A stretch of DNA of 6,961 nt from an uncultured Sphingobacteriaceae bacterium (GTDB lineage Bacteria > Bacteroidota > Bacteroidia > Sphingobacteriales > Sphingobacteriaceae): the NCBI GenBank assembly GCA_937875035.1, contig CALNCF010000243.1, positions 1 through 6,961 of the forward strand, read 5' to 3'. Positions 6,277-6,961 of the stretch are shown in pieces. The notes below the pieces were generated by a model, which searched no databases, had not been told where the DNA came from, and saw only the letters and a list, made by a program, of their open reading frames with translations. Position 1 is the stretch's first letter, and each line of letters opens with the position of its first letter. The position numbers and the translations under genes are program-made.

Positions 6277-6831
6277 ATGTTGGCAACGATTCCACCGGCT
6301 ACCGGTAAAATACTTATTTCAGAGCCCTTTATGGCAGATCCCGACTTTAAGCGTTCGGTGGTATTCCTGGTGGAGCATGGGGAAGAGGGAACCGTAGGCT
6401 TCGTGCTGAACCAGGAAACCCAGCTGTTTCTCAACGATGTGATCGTACAGTTCCCTGATTTCGGCCCGCGCCTGCAGATCGGCGGACCTGTACAGCCTGA
6501 TACGCTTCACTACATTCACCGGGAAGCCCGGCTGGGCGGAGTCGAAGTGATGCCAGGCGTATTCTGGGGCGGAAACTTTGATATCCTGAAAGAGCTTATC
6601 GATGCGCAGGAACTTGATCCCTCGCATATCCGTTTTTATATTGGCTATTCAGGATGGAGCCCGGGTCAGCTCGAAGAGGAGCTGGAGAACAATTCCTGGA
6701 TCGTTTCGTCGATCTCCGTGGCGCACCTGTTCAGCGACGACTATGAAGATTTCTGGAAAGAAACCGTGCGTTCGCTCGGGAACCGTTATGCGCACATCGC
6801 TAATTTCCCCGAAAATCCTAACCTGAACTAA
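6277..6831 (+). CDS. YqgE/AlgH family protein (UPF0301)
   Basis: The family is widespread, about 180-190 residues, with unsettled biochemical function; AlgH was named as a regulator of alginate synthesis in Pseudomonas. The 184 residues here cover the whole domain: GKILISEPFMADPDFKRSVVF (10-30) with EHGEEGTVGFVLNQ after it, GGPVQPDTLHYIHR (69-82), GVFWGGNFDILKELI (94-108), and FYIGYSGWSPGQLEEELENN (120-139). It ends in FWKETVRSLGNRYAHIANFP, typical of the Bacteroidota branch. ATG at 6277 is chosen because it leaves the short N-terminus usual for the family and has a GGTAAGG sequence upstream. An in-frame ATG at 6250 would add nine residues (MQIWVRFIC) unlike the family. The gene is divergent from the small unknown gene and convergent with msrB. 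Confidence 0.93.
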   Translation: MLATIPPATGKILISEPFMADPDFKRSVVFLVEHGEEGTVGFVLNQETQLFLNDVIVQFPDFGPRLQIGGPVQPDTLHYIHREARLGGVEVMPGVFWGGNFDILKELIDAQELDPSHIRFYIGYSGWSPGQLEEELENNSWIVSSISVAHLFSDDYEDFWKETVRSLGNRYAHIANFPENPNLN

Positions 6832-6855
6832 GCGAATACCTTCTGAAAAAAATGC

Positions 6856-6961
6856 TTACTGAGCCTGAGCGTTATCGGGTACGAAATCGAGCACGAGGGA
6901 ATTCATGCAATATCTTTTAAAGGTAGGTGGAGGGCCATCGTCGAAGATGTGGCCCAGGTGT
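6856..6961 (-). CDS. msrB: Peptide-methionine (R)-S-oxide reductase, C-terminal part (cut by window edge)
   Basis: Only the last 34 residues lie in the window. They read HLGHIFDDGPPPTFKRYCMN and then SLVLDFVPDNAQAQ, ending in TAA at 6856-6858. HLGHxFDDGP and RYCxNS are the hallmark of MsrB, which reduces methionine-R-sulfoxide in proteins; the cysteine at 6907-6909 is the resolved catalytic residue. The zinc-binding cysteines, the start and any signal peptide or MsrA fusion lie outside. Its stop is 24 bp from that of yqgE, facing it, with no hairpin terminator between them. Confidence 0.9.
   Translation of the reverse strand, partial: HLGHIFDDGPPPTFKRYCMNSLVLDFVPDNAQAQ

Overview
The window looks like ordinary chromosomal DNA of a Bacteroidota bacterium, possibly a Chitinophagaceae or Sphingobacteriia relative. 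This is inferred from the protein character (a hybrid histidine kinase with a PilJ/NarX-type N-terminus, a Bacteroidota-like NuoD, NuoC and YqgE), from A-rich leaders mostly without Shine-Dalgarno sequences, and from moderately GC-rich genes separated by AT-rich spacers. No phage, insertion sequence, CRISPR array, tRNA or rRNA is visible.

Layout. Positions 1-240 are non-coding: a TTAGT-rich AT tract, a very strong rho-independent terminator (94-130), a short spacer with pairing potential, and a second terminator (210-241). A GNAT N-acyltransferase follows on the minus strand (241-726). It shares a 59-bp AT-rich divergent spacer with a large plus-strand hybrid sensor kinase (786-3425). That kinase has two membrane helices around a PilJ-like periplasmic domain, then PAS, HisKA, HATPase and two receiver domains. 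It ends in a 4-bp tail-to-tail overlap with a minus-strand cluster read from right to left: a small unrecognised protein (5830-6144), pdxH (5141-5794), nuoC (4610-5113) and nuoD (3422-4591). The gaps in this cluster are 35, 27 and 18 bp, so it may be one operon. To its right, divergently transcribed, is a YqgE/AlgH-family gene. The window ends in the C-terminal 34 residues of a minus-strand methionine sulfoxide reductase B.

How the genes relate. NuoC and NuoD are neighbouring subunits of the peripheral arm of respiratory complex I, and NuoD forms part of the quinone site. PdxH makes pyridoxal 5'-phosphate using FMN. MsrB repairs oxidised methionine. The kinase is a membrane sensor whose signal and target are not evident from the neighbourhood.

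Points most worth a second look are the isolated nuoCD pair without nuoA, nuoB or nuoE-N beside it, the unrecognised small protein ahead of pdxH, a possible internal start that would release the last receiver of the kinase as a separate protein, and the terminator-flanked spacer at the left edge. I do not see convincing evidence of a wholly new system.
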